A stretch of 64,000 bases of DNA, taken from positions 26,747,674-26,811,673 of the forward strand of contig NC_054538.1 of NCBI RefSeq assembly GCF_017654505.1, given 5' to 3'. How positions within the stretch are numbered: the stretch's first letter is position 1; every line of letters begins with the position of its first letter. Under the pieces are notes generated by a model that saw only the letters and a list, made by a program, of their open reading frames with translations, did not search any database and was not told the origin of the DNA. Both the position numbers and the translations under genes were made by a program. Source of the DNA: Polyodon spathula (lineage: Eukaryota > Chordata > Actinopteri > Acipenseriformes > Polyodontidae). Shown here one piece after another: positions 13,785 to 25,149 of the stretch.

Positions 13785-14482
13785 TGTGGCAAGAAATGGC
13801 TTTGCGGTGACGTCAGACAGGAGTTGAACACAGACGGGTAAGTGCAGTGGCGCATGCACCGTTTTTTTTAAAGAATACAAAAATAAATATAATATTTAAA
13901 CAAAAATAAACACTTGCTCACAGAAGAAAATAAAAGAGTTAAACAAAAATAAATCACGAACACAATAATAACAAATGCGATCCTGGTCAGGCTGGGCAAT
14001 CGCCTTCACTGATCCTAGATATTTAAAATTTATTTTATCCTCGCTCGCTCTCCTTCGTACAGCCACCCAAAGCAGGGAGAGCTGCAGGCGTAAATACCAT
14101 GGCCGAGGGGTTTAACTAGTTTGTAATTATTCTATTACCCCTCGGCCACAATCTGCACAAGTTAATTGATTTGTCTGACTGCCGGCTAGTTTAACAACGC
14201 AATAGCCGACAGCCATACATTAACAGTAGGTTTTTAATGTGGATAGGGCTTCCCATCCACATTAACATATGCAAAATAACATTTGCTAAATACATATGCA
14301 AAATAATAACAACACACATTTTCAAAACAAAACACAAGCCGTTCACCGACATGATCTATAAACAAAGTAAAACACAATTCAATAAACAAATACAAAATAA
14401 CACGGGCGGAGGGGGAGACCCCGGTCTAAAAATAAACAAACAATACGATTAAACAGCAGGGCTTTCCTACCGCCCTGCTACA
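13785..14482 (-). mobile_element. Solo LTR with 5-bp target duplication
   Basis: The 698-bp unit is flanked by perfect CAAGA repeats (13780-13784 and 14483-14487). On the minus strand it starts TGTAGCAGGGCGGTAGG, a terminal hairpin (GCAGGGC...GCCCTGC), and ends TTGCCACA. An internal palindrome (ggccgagggg... cccctcggcc, 14101-14147) lies in the U3-like half. Its minus-strand 3' part matches the LTR piece at 17815 (gacgtcagac against gatgtcagac). Confidence 0.85.
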
Positions 14483-14699
14483 CAAGATTAAAACCACTGC
14501 CACCCTTTCCCCTGATGTAACAGAACTGTAATCCAACTGCTGTGGAGTTCAAATTGGCCCATTATCTATGTGAAGGATAAAGAAACAAACACTTCTGTTT
14601 ATATACAGAACTAACTTTTATAACAAATCAGGGGTAGTGTCAACAGATTCCTTTATTCTAAAGCTCCTTTCACACTGGCATGCTCTACCCGAGTTGCGA

Positions 14700-14968
14700 C
14701 CCGGTGTCATGCGGGTCGGCTACACGATTTCACAGTTCAATTGAACATTTTTCATATTTATTCAAGGTCTTTTACATTTTATGATTTAAAAAATGCACTT
14801 GGTTCAAGGTACATGACCTATGAAACATTTTGAGGCCTGGAGAGAGCTGTTACATTTGTCTAATTAATCAAATGATTAGACCAATTAAGTAATTGAGAGC
14901 TTGGGTGGAACGAAAGCCAGAAGACGCACTGGCCCTCCAGGAGCTGAATTTGACACCCTTGCTCAAAA
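14700..14968 (-). repeat. hAT-like MITE, partial
   Basis: On the minus strand this begins gggtgtcaaattcagctcct and continues with ctttcgttccacccaagc and tctcaattacttaattgg. That internal arrangement resembles the foldback MITE at 40624-40868. The other terminus was not recognised, so the left limit is approximate. Confidence 0.45.
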
Positions 14969-15557
14969 CAAACATGCAGTTGGAGCTATACACTCCTTAA
15001 AGTGCCGTGCCAGACATATAAACTGTTAGCATGTTTCTTATTTTAAATTCCTGCAAAATGTCCTAGACCAGTTTTAAATTGAGTGAATGGATGAGTGCAA
15101 CTAAAGTATTCAGTGGGACATGTAACAGGCTGTTGAGTGATGCACTGACACTACAGATTCTGACCCATCAATGAGATGAGGTTAATGCTCACTTGCATGG
15201 TCAATTCGCACAGTCTCCTTCCTGTTTCACATTTATGAACTCCATTAACTATTTATTTTTACCCTTCAGCATATTTGTTTCAAGACAGAAGACCTGTTTT
15301 GTTCTGTTGGTTTTCCAACTCTGATGTCTAGTTTTTCAAAAACAAATCTGTTTTCAGATAATGTTGTTAGCAGCTTTACTTCTGGACAGTCAATTTAATA
15401 AACATTTCTGTAAATTGTATTCAGAAAATCTGGTGCAGCACTTCCTTATAATTAAGGATGAGTCAGTGTTGGTCAGGTTGAAGTATGTGCACAACAACAA
15501 AAACACATGCATGCCTCGATTCCTAAAAGCACGTGACAGAGATCGAATGATGCTTGG
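14969..15557. other. Intergenic, possibly part of an older LTR at its right end
   Basis: No gene seen. The last 50 bases (around 15520-15557) may be the remainder of the minus-strand LTR interrupted by the insertion at 15558. Confidence 0.4.
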
Positions 15558-16196
15558 TGTTAGATCTCTCTCCCGACCTGGAGGGTGCTAGATAAAGAGT
15601 ACCCTGGACTAAAAGGCATGACACTTCATTCCTGTGGGTAGGAGGAAGACGGACGGCTGGAAAAAGGACTGCGCTACGGTACCTGAACTCAGTGACCCAA
15701 ACGGGAAATGGCGTGGCATCCGCAGATTGGAGAAGCGGATGTGCTCGTTAACCAAGGGGTCATGAGCAAGGGTATAAAATAGGGGTGTAGCAAAGTAATC
15801 TGCTCTTTTGTAAATGGTTAGAGTTCACCTAAAAGGAGTAAAGGTATTGCTGAAAACCTTGAGTGTTTGTTTTCGGCTGTAACTATTTGTCTTTTTAGAC
15901 TATCAGTAACATAACCTGGAGCTGGAGTACAAGCCAGCATTAACCTGGACATCACTTTTCACCCCAGCATTTCACTGTAAGCACCACTAGCATTTAAATT
16001 CACTCACTGTCTTGTGTTTGTGTTTTGTGTTTAGTGTGGGTGTGTATAACTGCTGGACCTTTGGTTGCATGTCAAATCTGGAAATTTGCCTTAGAGCTTT
16101 GGACATTGTTGTCATTATCAACAAACACCCCTGCACCTGAATGTAATTGTCTGTATGTTTTGTACCTGCACTTCACTCACCTGTTTTGACTCACCA
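15558..16196 (+). mobile_element. Probable solo LTR (+), inserted in a second LTR
   Basis: Starts TGTTAGATCTCTC and ends CTCACCA. It is flanked by cttgg (15553-15557) and cttga (16197-16201), a 4/5-matching target duplication. A TATA box (ggtataaaatagg) is at 15771-15783, followed by a region suited to R and U5. It has no coding content. Confidence 0.6.
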
Positions 16197-16598
16197 CTTG
16201 ATGAAGTGCTGATGTGTTGATTTTAACAATAAATCAAAAGTTTAAACACAAACAAAACACTTTTTAAAAGCAAACGGTACATTGGCCAAAACAGATAATA
16301 AACACAACAAATACTCAACAAACAAGTACCGTGCTGGTCCAAATCCAGCACAAGTAGCAATTGTTTACATTTATTTTTCACTTACATCTCTCTACCCGTT
16401 CTTTCTCCCAACCAGACTGAGAGGTTCCTGCCTCTTTTATGCAGCTGTGCCTATGCTCGATTGCCTGCTAATCATTCATCATACATTTTACATGTGAAGC
16501 GATTTGACAGGGAAGACAATTAATCATTCCCTGCCAACCTGAAACACCAGTGCGCAACTACACATTTAAATCACAGGGGTGGGGTGTAACCCGCCACA
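16197..16598 (-). mobile_element. 3' LTR of a Ty3/gypsy-type element (part)
   Basis: On the minus strand this starts TGTGGCGGGTTACACC directly after a polypurine tract, so it is a 3' LTR rather than a solo LTR. An internal hairpin (ggcaggga... tccctgtc) and a TATA-like gcataaaagagg (about 16435) follow. Its far end is interrupted by the LTR at 15558-16196. Confidence 0.65.
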
Positions 16599-16600
16599 CA

Positions 16601-16610
16601 TCTCCCCCTT
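16601..16610 (-). other. Polypurine tract of LTR retrotransposon
   Basis: AAGGGGGAGA on the minus strand lies two bases upstream of the LTR start. This is the expected site of plus-strand DNA priming and fixes the orientation of the element. Confidence 0.65.
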
Positions 16611-17150
16611 GTGTGTAGTATATATGGTCTTAAAGCCCACCTCTCCCTTAAAGGCCCAAAAGTCTCTGTCCAGGTCCTGGCCCCTGAACGAAGCTCCTAA
16701 TGGGCCCCCAGGAAGTCACGGTGTGAGGCCCTCCTCCAGTGATCACGTTGGCAGTAGAAAGGCTGATAGCAGTGTGGGACACTCCAGCAGTGGAAATGCT
16801 GCCTTCTCTGGACGTACAGCCAGCAGTGGCAATTCTGGCAGCGGCAATGCTGACAGCTAACTGGTTGGCTTCTCTGGCAGGGGCAATCCTGGCAGTGGAA
16901 AGGCTGCCTCCTCTGGCCATGAAGCCAGCAGGGGCCACACTGGCAGAGGTAATGCTAACAGTGGCAAGCCTGCCACTTCTTCCATGCTGTCCAAAGGTCC
17001 AAATCCCTCTACTCCACAATGTTAATGGCCATGGGAACCATCTGCTCGGGTTCCTCTTTTATCTTGAGGTGTCCACCTCAATTCTCCACCCACACACAAA
17101 CACAAAAAAATGTGTACCCACAGTACTCCACCACAAGCTCCCAATCACTT
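16611..17150 (-). mobile_element. 3' internal region of LTR retrotransposon, GC-rich degenerate repeats
   Basis: Next to the polypurine tract is a 400-bp GC-rich stretch built from degenerate ggcag(t/c)gg.aa.gctg units, open in several frames (16648-17019 minus, 16739-17152 plus). On the minus strand it gives Ser/Ala/Thr-rich text with recurring STAR-I-APA-like units. No protease, RT or integrase motif is visible, so most of the element is missing. The coding status of the repeats is unknown. Confidence 0.4.
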
Positions 17151-17814
17151 AACTCTTCCTGCATTCCACTTACCAGGGCCTTTACTAAATGAGCCACTTG
17201 CTGACTTGAAATCAATATCTGCTGTGACACTTGGTAATTATATCACCACAGCATAAGCATCAGACTGAGAAAGCCTCAGGTGAACAGCAGCCTAAGGTAA
17301 CTACTGTGTCAGAGTGCTATAAAAACATTTAAAAAATGCACACTAAATTCAGAATACTGCCTCTTTTAAAGCAAAGATATTATGTGCTTGCACAGGGTGC
17401 TTCAATTCTGAGACAAAACTACAAGAAACTAAATCAAGGCCGTCATCAGTGTTATCAGTTTTCAGTAGTCTTGCTGCCCATTCTAATTGGTTACATTCTT
17501 TTTCAATCCTTAACTTTGTTCATGTCCTCTAGCAAGTCTCTTTTGAAGCTTAGAATGAAGATTCTTAAAAATGGACTGGTAAACTAAAACTTGTCTATGG
17601 CACCAGCTGTGTGGAACTGGGTATCAAAGGAGAAAATCAACCTTTAAGTCAAAATTAAGCAGTCATTTGGTTGTAGATTGTGCTTGCCACAGTGTTACGT
17701 TGATGGAATTGCACTAGATTGCGGACTGATTTGTGTATTTTATTTATTTGTATATGTATTTTTACTGTTGTGTAACTGTAACAAGCAAATGTGATGCTCA
17801 GTTGCCTGAGGAAC

Positions 17815-18018
17815 TGTGAACAGGATGGCTGTAGTGATGATGTCAGACCCGGAAGAACACACAGCACTGCGAGGTGAAATGGTGAATGAAATGTGCTGCT
17901 GCGCAGTTTAATCAACAAACAGAAAATAAATAGTTTAAACAGAAAACACAAACAAAACGGCGCGTTGGCCAAACAAATGGACAGACAGACAAACAGTGGA
18001 CAAACACTAATTTGTGTT
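17815..18018 (-). mobile_element. Truncated LTR fragment
   Basis: The + strand starts TGTGAACAGGATGGC... gatgatgtcagac and aligns with the start of the solo LTR at 13785 (TGTGGCAAGAAATGGC... gacgtcagac). Both continue into A-rich aataaat/aaacaaaac tracts. It breaks off at 18018, exactly where the 24-bp direct repeat begins. Confidence 0.6.
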
Positions 18019-18042
18019 TAATGAGGTCCTTACTCCGAAATT
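18019..18042 (+). repeat. 24-bp direct repeat, copy 1
   Basis: Exact match to 20677-20700 (begins taatgaggtcc, ends ctccgaaatt). Flanks differ on both sides. It sits at the broken end of an LTR fragment. Confidence 0.9.
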
Positions 18043-18319
18043 TAAAAATTGAGAGGAACTGTAGTTCCTCGTACAAGTTAGAAAAACTTATTGGAAACTA
18101 CTGTGAGTTCTCTGTATTCAGCTCCAAGAGTTTTGCTGTTTTCACCATGTTGCAGCGGCAAAACTAAATCACTTAAAATTACCATCTGTACCAGTACCAA
18201 AAGTCTGAAATTTTCTTCCATCAAATGTGAAAAAAAGACAACATAACTTCTGCTTGACCTAGATTGATCCAGTAAAAAAAACACTGTATAAATGAGTAAC
18301 TATTGTCACAATTGTAAAT

Positions 18320-18360
18320 TGACCTGGATAAGGGTGTCTGCTAAGAAATACAAATAATAA
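18320..18360 (+). repeat. SINE 3' tail
   Basis: The words cctggataagggtgtctgct and aagaaatacaaataataat match the common fish SINE/LINE tail (ggataa.gcgtctgctaaat.a followed by AATAAT). The body upstream was not recognised. Confidence 0.45.
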
Positions 18361-19449
18361 TTCAGGCCTGGTTGGTATAGGATGGGACACTGCCTGGCAA
18401 TACCAGGTACTTTAAACTTTTCTTTGGAGTTTTTCTCAGTGGTGTAGTCGAGGGTATACGCAGGTAAACAACGTTTACCCACTTTGAATTTGGGCAATAT
18501 ATCGTTTACCCACTTCTCATATAAGGGATACAGAGTTTACTCACTTCTACTCTCCTGTGATGTGCAAATCCTGTGTTAAAGACAATATATTTTAACGGCG
18601 AGCATCTGTGTTATGTTCAGAGAATGTAAGCGGAGCAAAGCGGTGATAATTCCACTCATAATATCTTCCGCTCTGCTCCTCTCTTTCTTTGCTCCGCTCG
18701 GCTCTTTCTTTCATTCCGCTCCACTCCTTGTGATTCCTGCTCCACTCCCCCGCTCCAGAAAAATGAAATTAAAAAATATATATAATTATAAGTAAATAAA
18801 CTAGCTGTTTTTCCCCCATCATGTTGCCGATTGCAGATGAAAAGATGTAATGTACATTCAGAAAGGAATACCACTTAATTGTCCTTATAATCGCATACCT
18901 TGACCCAAGTAAAAAAAAAAAAAAATCCCCAGCTATGCAAAAAAGCTGACATAAAGTGCTCAGAGAAGTTATCTAATTGAATTTGAAGACGCTTTCTCAT
19001 TATTATTGTTTGGTACTGAAAACATGCGTACATTTCAACTTGTGCATATGATTCGTATCAAATTAGCTTCATACAGGGCTTATTGGTATCTGAGTATCTC
19101 GTAGGTAGCTCAAACTAACCTCGAACACATATGAGTGAGTCAACAGGGCTGTCAGATCACCCTGGCTGTATTAGTATTTGAACTATCCTTAATTTAAGAG
19201 TGCAGAAAATGTAAACACATTGTTGCTTCTAACTTGGCTTCTTTTTTTGATCGCTCTGCTTTACATTGAAATGCTCTTTGTACAACTTCAAGGGGATTGT
19301 GACCACTCCCTTATCAGCTCAAAAGTCACATCCGCAACAAAAAACATTGACAATGCACAACCAAAAAAATGCTCCAACACCCCAGCCCTGGATCTGCAAT
19401 GCCTGCCCCCAAAAAAAGAAACCAAGTTGGAAGCAAGAATTGTGTGAAT

Positions 19450-19640
19450 GTTGGGCCCCAGCACCTTTCCCTTTGTGCCTATTTGCTTGATGCTTGACAA
19501 GGTTGCCCCAATTGCTTCTCCTAACTTGGGGTTTTGTGTTTGATATCACCACTTTAAAAGGCTGTTGCATTTTTTTCTAACTTGTTTTTTTACATTGACA
19601 ATGTTTTTGTTATAGATCTAATTCACAGCAATAAGGCTAT
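19450..19640 (+). repeat. Dispersed repeat, copy A
   Basis: Shares gtgcctatttgctt, aaggttgccccaat and tttttgttatagatctaa with two copies near 24.6-24.9 kb. Unclassified and non-coding. Confidence 0.6.
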
Positions 19641-20676
19641 CTAAACAAATGAATGCCTTTAAACAAAATGTATGTACAACCTCAGCTTATCTGGTAAGAA
19701 ATTCCAAAGACTTGGGGTATGCAGAAGAGTATCTTTTTATCCTAGTGTGCACGTTGAACCTGGGAAGGTGTAGTAATCCTGGATCCTATAAAAGCAAGAT
19801 ATGACAAAGTTCATATGGAGTGAGCACTTCCATGAGGTCTTGTAGATCAAGAGCAGGATCTTAGTCAGCTCTAAAATGCAAAAAATGCAGTATAAAGAGA
19901 TACTTCCTGGTCTTAGTTCTCACTGAATGGTGTGGACATACGACAGAGCAAAACCCAGCACCTGTGTTATAAAACGATAGCTTGATGTGCATCCGAATCT
20001 GCAATATATTGGATTACATAAATTAGTTAATTCATGATTCTTAACTCCAACCCCAAATAGTTTCAGTAGCATGATAATTTTATCTTGGAACCTAATGCCT
20101 AGTATGAAAAGTAATAAGCTATAAATCTTATGTAAATACATTGTAATAGTTTTAAATAAAAATGTGAAACCAGGGTCTGTATTCTACAGTAGCTCAGATG
20201 CCTGGTTCTGTCATGAGAGCTGTGAGGTTTATCATATTCTAACCCAGTTCAGAATTTCAAAGCAGCACTAGTTGCCCTGAAAGTCAATCAGAGCACCAAA
20301 ACTCAGCAAGCAAAAATGCTAAGCATGAAGTAAACTGAAAATATTACAGATTATTTTTTAAATTGTTACATTTACTGTAAGGTTTAGACGCTTTAGCGAC
20401 CTGGTTACAAAAGAATAAACATTTTAGAAAAACACTGTATTCTAAAAACAAAACAAAAGCTTTGTTTACCATCACAACATCAAATTCCAGTCTAGCAGCG
20501 TGAGACTTGAGTTACCATGAAAAATAAATAAAGCATAGCTGCAGCCAAATATGAATAACGGCAGAATTCATGACTCTTAAAACCAGGTAGTGATGCTTCA
20601 ACATCAAGATAAAGAGCTGTGCCTCTTCATACTGTAGATTATTTTTGAAGAATGGCATGTCTTTGTAGCTGTGGCA

Positions 20677-20700
20677 TAATGAGGTCCTTACTCCGAAATT
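20677..20700 (+). repeat. 24-bp direct repeat, copy 2
   Basis: Exact partner of 18019-18042, 2658 bp downstream. Confidence 0.9.
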
Positions 20701-22131
20701 GTAAATATTTTTAGATGTATCACATTTAGCTCTTCCATAGGCAGGAAACTCGGAGAAGGCTTTAATTAGGAGTCCATGTGGTGAAGAGGTGTAAAGCCAA
20801 GTTGCCTCTTAACCTGTGTGCCTTTGATTTGGATCAAAACGAACTCATCTTTTATCTTTTTACCTACAAGAGCATACAGCATTGATTAAAATGTATAAGT
20901 CTTTCAATAACCATAAAAGCAGCATTCCCAATTTCAAAGTTCAGCAGTTCAAGTATTTAAAAAAAAAAAAAAAAAAAAAAAGTCCATCAGAAAATACAAA
21001 CAACGAATGAATGCATTGTAATATAAATTGAGATAGCGCCTCATCCTCCATGTGTGGGAGTCAGTCTAACAGGCACAGCAGAGTACTGAAACAGAAGAAA
21101 ACAAAGTACTTCAATAAGATCACTGTCACCCCAAAAAACACAATGGAATAGTCATTGTGCAAATTACTAATTGTTGGTAATTCAACTAATTAAAAACCAG
21201 GTGCATCTTTATAATCTTTTTTTTTTTCAAGTAAAACATAAATATGATTAGCCTGCATACTATAAACAATGATGTTTATACTTCTACACTGCTTTACCCA
21301 GTTTTTTATTCATGGCCATCAGTGTATTATTACACTCCTAATGCAGGACCTCTGTCAAAGACTGAAGAATCTGCCAGCATATCGTGTAATTAAAATGAAC
21401 ATCAAAGTACAAGACTAGTACATCACACAATGTGATACCTGTCTTGGCAGCTACCATTGCAGAAACACATTTCTTTTTTGGGATAAAAGGACAACCAATA
21501 AAATACCATACAATACTGATGTACTCTTAGATAATAAGCAAATAAAAGACCAAGCCCCAGTTTTTCTTCAACTGTCTCTAAATCAGCCTTCTGTAACTTC
21601 AGGGAACCAAGGAAGGGAATTAGTAGGTCTGGAAGATAAGAAGACCATGTCCACTCTGTTATTCTAGATTGGTAAGAAATATATAAATGGATCTTGTTTT
21701 GCTCATTTTTTGAAGAGGGGGCAATTATTTAATCAGGCATACCAAGATACTTAGGCAAGCAGTCTGGGTTGGTTAAAACAGAAGTCTTTTCCATTGCAGT
21801 GCATCAAAAGTGTTTTCCCATTCAGGCCTTTATTAGGCTCATTCTAGTGAGTTATGGTAATCAAATAATGTATCCACAAAAGTTTGAACCAGGCTAGCAG
21901 AAACAGGAAGAACCAAACTTCAGACATATCATTGATGCTGAAAGTGCTGCTGCATGATACTGTTTGCGAGTGACACCGAAATAAACCCAATAAAGAAAAC
22001 AAACCACAAGTGCAGCTAATTACCCCTTACATGTGCTATATACCTGTAACTCAACAGGGACAGTTTTCACATTTTTAAGAATGTTAAAAGCCCATAAATG
22101 AAATCATGAGCTATATAAGTGGTTCCATATA

Positions 22132-23650
22132 CAGTGCCATGAAAAAGTATTTGCCCCTGTCTGATTTTCTGCATTTTTGCACATTTTTCATATTGAATTT
22201 GGTCAGATCTTTTTGTGGGTTGTAGTAGTATATAGAGGGAGTCTGAGAGAAAAAAATGACACCAAAGTTTGGTGCTTCTTTCATTTCTTTTGTGTGCAAG
22301 GTGTGAAAAAGTTATTGCCCCCCTAGTTAACTCAACCCAACTAAAGGAATAATTAGGGTCAGCTGTTTGAATACTTTGGTTAACAATCAGGCCTGATTTG
22401 GGCCAGCCCTGCCCAATATAAATCTGACTAACTTTGACCCTTACCATCAGAGTGAAGTTCTCAGCACACAGGTTGTAGAGGCACATAATGCCACAATCAA
22501 AAGAAATTCTTGAAGCCCACTGGAAAAAAAAGTTGTTGATGCCTATCAGTCTAGAAAGGGTTACAAAGCCACTTCTAAGGCTCTGGGGCTCCACCAAGCC
22601 ACAGTCAGAGCCATATTGTCCAAATGGAGAAAGTTTAAGACAGTAGTGAATCTTTCCAGGAGTGGCCGTCCAGCCAAAATCTCTCCAAAAGCAAGGCATA
22701 GAACTGTCCAGGAAGTAACGAAGAATCCTAGAACAACATCCAGGGATCTGAAGGGCTGTCTCACGTCGGCTAAGGTCAGTGTTCATGACTCCACCATCAG
22801 AAAGACACTGGGCAAAAATTGGATTCATGGCAGAGTAGCAAGACGGAAACCACTGCTCACTAAGAAGAACATGAATCCTCGTCTCAAGTTTGCCAAAAAG
22901 CACCTGGGTGATCCTCAAGAATTCTGGAACAATGTTCTATGGACAGAGGAGTTAAAAGTGAAACTTTTGGGTCAACATGGGCCCCATCATGCCTGGTAGA
23001 AACCAAACACTGCATTCCACAGTAAGAACCCCATACCAACAGTCAAGCATGGTGGTGGTAGTGTCATGATTTGTAGATGCTTTGCTGTATCAGGACCTGG
23101 ACGATTTACCATCATTGAAGAAATCATGAATTCTGCTCTGTATCAGAATTCTACAGGAGAATGCCAGGCCATCTGTCCGTGAGCTGAAGCTGAAGCGCAG
23201 CTGGGTCATGCAGCAAGACAATGACCTGAAACACACAAACCAGGCTACATCAGAATGGTTGAAGAACAAGAAATTTAAAGTTTGGAATGGCCTAGTGAAA
23301 GTCCATACCTAAAACCCATTGCGATGTTGTGGCAGTACCTGAAACGAGCAGTTTATGCTTGAAAACCCGCAAATATCATTAAGTTGAATCAGTTCTACAT
23401 GTAGGAGTGGGCCAAAATTCCTCCACGGTGCTGTGAGAGACTGATCAATAACTACAGGAAGCGTTTAGTTGTAGGTATTGCTGCTAAATGTGGCGTAACC
23501 AGCTATTGAGTCTAAGGGGGTGATTACTTTTTCACACGGGGCATTGGGATTGGGTTTTGCATAACTTTCTTTAATAAATAAATTAAATAAGTTAAATAAG
23601 TTGGCTGTAGATCTGATAACATTCAGTGTAAAAAATACAGAAAATCATAT
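22132..23650 (+). mobile_element. Tc1-like transposon, dead, right end truncated
   Basis: Starts CAGTGCCATGAAAAAGTATT after a TA at 22130-22131. The right inner inverted repeat (aaaaatacagaaaatca, ending about 23650) matches the left inner repeat, but the last 40 or so bases of the right terminus are missing. The transposase relic lies between. Confidence 0.85.
22488..23509 (+). pseudogene. Tc1-like transposase, inactivated
   Basis: The frame opens with MPQSKEILEAH and closes with an AGC-TAT-TGA end, so start and stop of a transposase of about 340 residues can be placed. The N-terminal helix-turn-helix part is frameshifted. The frame at 22616-22999 carries the GRPAKISPKAR AT-hook-like motif, TSRDLK, VHDSTIRKTLGKN and GRVARRKPLLTKKN. 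It ends at a TAG after HHAW. Catalytic residues are lost. The first Asp box reads LWTEELK instead of LWTDE.K. The second Asp box is kept as QQDNDLKH. The Glu box reads KPIAMLW, with Ala for Glu. It cannot be an active enzyme. Confidence 0.9.
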
Positions 23651-24443
23651 GAGTATAATATATGAGTAACATTATTTGTGTTCATGTTAAGTGTTAGCTA
23701 TGTTGAAGGATAGCCTATGTATTTGGTAAAAGTAAAACATAAATAAATTAATACATTAATAAATGAATACATAAATCAATATACAGACATTTCCTTCTTT
23801 CTTTATTTATCTTGATATTTATTTTTCACTATCAGATATAAATACTGCCATATAATACTGTATGAAATGAAAATTAATTCTCAACAGTTCTTGTTCAATT
23901 GTATATTAGTGAAGATCTTTGTACATACACGTCGTCATGCGTTCATATATTTTTACTTTCAAATTAAATCTATTGTAACTACTCGGACAATTGCTTTGTT
24001 GTAGGACTTGTTGTCTGTTCAGTTTGTCTCGTCTTTCTTTTATGTTACATGAAATGTAAGGGGAACGGGTCACGCCGTTACTTAGCATGGGAAGGGGGAG
24101 TGAGTGAATGAGTGGGAAGATTGTGTGTTGCTGTTTTCAGAGGTTGCAGAGCATGGATACTACTGGTTGATGAGCCAGGCAGCCACAAGAAATGACGGGA
24201 GGTTATATAAGGGGGTGCATGAGCATGGGGACTGGAGACAGTCTAGCGCTGAACTTGAATGAGAAGCTGTGGGTGCGACTGAGCGAGCGTGTGAGCTGTG
24301 ACCGAAGAATATGCAGTGTACATGGGTGTCAATATCTGCTGTAAGGGGGGGGCGACATGTAGAAACTTAGGAAAATTAAACTTGACGTGACGACAAATCC
24401 TTATTGGTAATCCCTGTAATTTAGCTGCCAATTTGAACGGCCG
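23651..24443. other. Upstream region of SYNDIG1, possible LTR-like promoter remnant
   Basis: No gene seen. A TATA-like ggttatataagggggtgc at 24202-24219 lies in GC-richer sequence that resembles the U3/R part of the LTRs in this window. No ends or target duplication were found. Confidence 0.35.
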
Positions 24444-24465
24444 CCCCCCCCCCCCCCCCCCCAAA

Positions 24466-24495
<30 letters not shown>
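24444..24495. repeat. Poly-C then (CA)n microsatellite
   Basis: A run of 19 C (24444-24462) is followed after a few bases by about 14 CA units. Confidence 0.95.
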
Positions 24496-24499
<4 letters not shown>

Positions 24500-24591
24500 T
24501 ATGCTACGGCATCTGCATTGGAAGGATGTATTGGGTTCGATTCCCACACTGGGTTAATTGCAAACTTATATATAATTTATATAATTTATGT

Positions 24592-24890
24592 GACCCCCAC
24601 CACTTTTACAGTTGTGCCTATTTGCTTTGTACTGGCTAAGGTTGCCCCAATGGTTTCTTCTAATTTAGCTTATGTTTTTGATACAAGTTAAAAGAATCAA
24701 TTGGGGCAAACTTGTCCCCCACCACTTTTACAGTTGTGCCTATTGCCTTGGTGCTGGCCAAGGTTGCCCCAATGGTTTCTTGAAACTTGGCTTGTGTTTT
24801 TGATATCTTCACTTTAAATGGTCTGTCACTTCCGATAACTTGACGTTTTTTTCACATTTCCAATGTGTTTTTGTTTCAGATCTAACTACA
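24592..24890 (+). repeat. Tandem pair of the dispersed repeat (copies B and C)
   Basis: Copy B (24592-24690) and copy C (24712-24890) both begin gacccccaccacttttacag (copy C: tccccc...) and share gttgtgcctatt, aaggttgccccaatggtttc and tgtttttgata. Copy C extends further, with the end tttgtttcagatctaa that matches copy A at 19.6 kb. The pair lies 230-560 bp upstream of the predicted SYNDIG1 transcription start. Confidence 0.65.
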
Positions 24891-25120
24891 CTAAACGATT
24901 CTAAACTTGACACCCTTTAGGACCACGTGGAAATGTAGCGGTCCTGAGATACTGTTTAAATCTAAATCACTGTCAAGAGAACACTCAATATCCTTATATA
25001 CCAGCATCACTTTCAAATGCTTGTGCCCTCTTTCTGTCTCTCATAAAGGAGTACCGCAGATCTTCTTTGATCACTCGAATTTGGAACACGCATCTCCACC
25101 CTTGTAGAACAACTCCTCAC

Positions 25121-25126
25121 TATAAG
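25121..25126 (+). promoter_or_regulatory. Possible TATA box of SYNDIG1
   Basis: TATAAG lies about 30 bp before a plausible start of the non-coding first exon (about 25150). This is inferred from position only. Confidence 0.25.
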
Positions 25127-25149
25127 CAGTCGTACTAGCCTGCATTTTT

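Larger units (their letters stand above)
18361..22131. other. Intergenic, mostly unrecognised
   Basis: Apart from the repeats listed separately (about 19450-19640 and 20677-20700) and a poly-A run at 20960-20981, I see no gene, RNA gene or element end. Small overlapping frames at 19220-19570 lie partly in the dispersed repeat. Confidence 0.5.

Noticed and set aside
17655..17972. 105-codon minus-strand frame
   Set aside because: Overlaps the LTR fragment at 17815-18018 and lacks any protein motif.
22067..22918. 283-codon minus-strand frame
   Set aside because: It is the antisense shadow of the Tc1 left end and transposase relic, with no motif of its own.
24531..24545. tgggttcgattccca, resembling a tRNA B box
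   Set aside because: No A box at the proper distance and no cloverleaf could be drawn; at most a SINE remnant.
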